A stretch of 5,779 bases of DNA from Alphaproteobacteria bacterium (GTDB lineage: Bacteria > Pseudomonadota > Alphaproteobacteria > UBA8366 > GCA-2717185): assembly GCA_016764135.1 (NCBI GenBank), contig JAESSL010000346.1, forward strand, positions 1-5,779, in the 5' to 3' direction. A model generated the notes under the pieces. That model was not told the origin of the DNA. It saw only the letters and a program-made list of their open reading frames with translations, and did no database searches. Shown here in pieces: positions 5,730-5,779 of the stretch (position 1 is the stretch's first letter; each line of letters opens with the position of its first letter). A program made the position numbers and the translations under genes.

Positions 5730-5779
5730 ATGAAAATGATATTGGCAATCGCTGCTGGCGGCGCCGTGGGCGCGGTTGC
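5730..5779 (+). CDS. crcB: CrcB family fluoride channel, N-terminal start only (3' end outside window)
   Basis: Only the first 16 codons and two further bases are visible, reading MKMILAIAAGGAVGAV with a probable following Ala. This is a hydrophobic first membrane segment with the GGxxGA pattern that opens CrcB/Fluc proteins, small dimeric inner-membrane channels that export fluoride. The gene starts 11 bases after the rarA stop and is probably cotranscribed with it; rarA-crcB order is familiar in Alphaproteobacteria. The only Shine-Dalgarno-like sequence, AAGGA (5710-5714), lies inside the rarA end, 15 bases from the ATG, which is long. The ATG at 5736 would be a worse fit. The 11-base gap leaves no room for a fluoride riboswitch. 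With so few residues the assignment rests partly on position. Confidence 0.75.
   Translation, partial: MKMILAIAAGGAVGAV

Noticed and set aside
1..5779. Mobile elements, CRISPR arrays, defence genes or a novel system
   Set aside because: No direct repeats, transposase, integrase or unfamiliar genes were seen; every sizeable plus-strand frame is accounted for by a known housekeeping family.

Overview
This window is a conserved housekeeping stretch from an alphaproteobacterium, all on the + strand, with moderate G+C (judged by eye). The gene order is adk (3' part) - rpsM - rpsK - rpoA - rplQ - HtrA/DegP-type protease - rarA - crcB (5' start). Three things point to Alphaproteobacteria. There is no rpsD between rpsK and rpoA, where E. 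coli has it. RpoA begins IQKNWQ and is 338 residues long. The ribosomal block is followed by a two-PDZ HtrA protease, RarA and CrcB. I cannot name a genus from the sequence.

Positions 1-288 encode the end of adenylate kinase, including a four-cysteine zinc-type LID. A textbook sigma-70 promoter (TTGACA-N16-TATAAT) starts one base after the adk stop. It should drive the alpha-type operon rpsM-rpsK-rpoA-rplQ, which encodes small-subunit proteins S13 and S11, the RNA polymerase alpha subunit and large-subunit protein L17. A candidate adk terminator hairpin overlaps the end of the -10 box. The 118-base rpsK-rpoA spacer contains a 9-bp hairpin followed by T5, further small hairpins and a weak promoter-like pair. 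A good intrinsic terminator follows rplQ.

The second half (2887-5779) is a separate unit. It holds a secreted serine protease with an intact His-Asp-Ser triad and two PDZ domains, then the replication-associated AAA+ ATPase RarA, whose start overlaps the protease stop as ATGA. Eleven bases later crcB (fluoride channel family) begins and runs off the window. The genes of this unit have no evident shared pathway, and their linkage looks like conserved synteny.

I found no mobile elements, CRISPR arrays, tRNA or rRNA genes, broken genes or signs of horizontal transfer, and no convincing undescribed system. What merits a second look is regulatory: the architecture of the adk-rpsM junction, the structured rpsK-rpoA spacer, and the absence of an obvious ribosome binding site before the protease gene.
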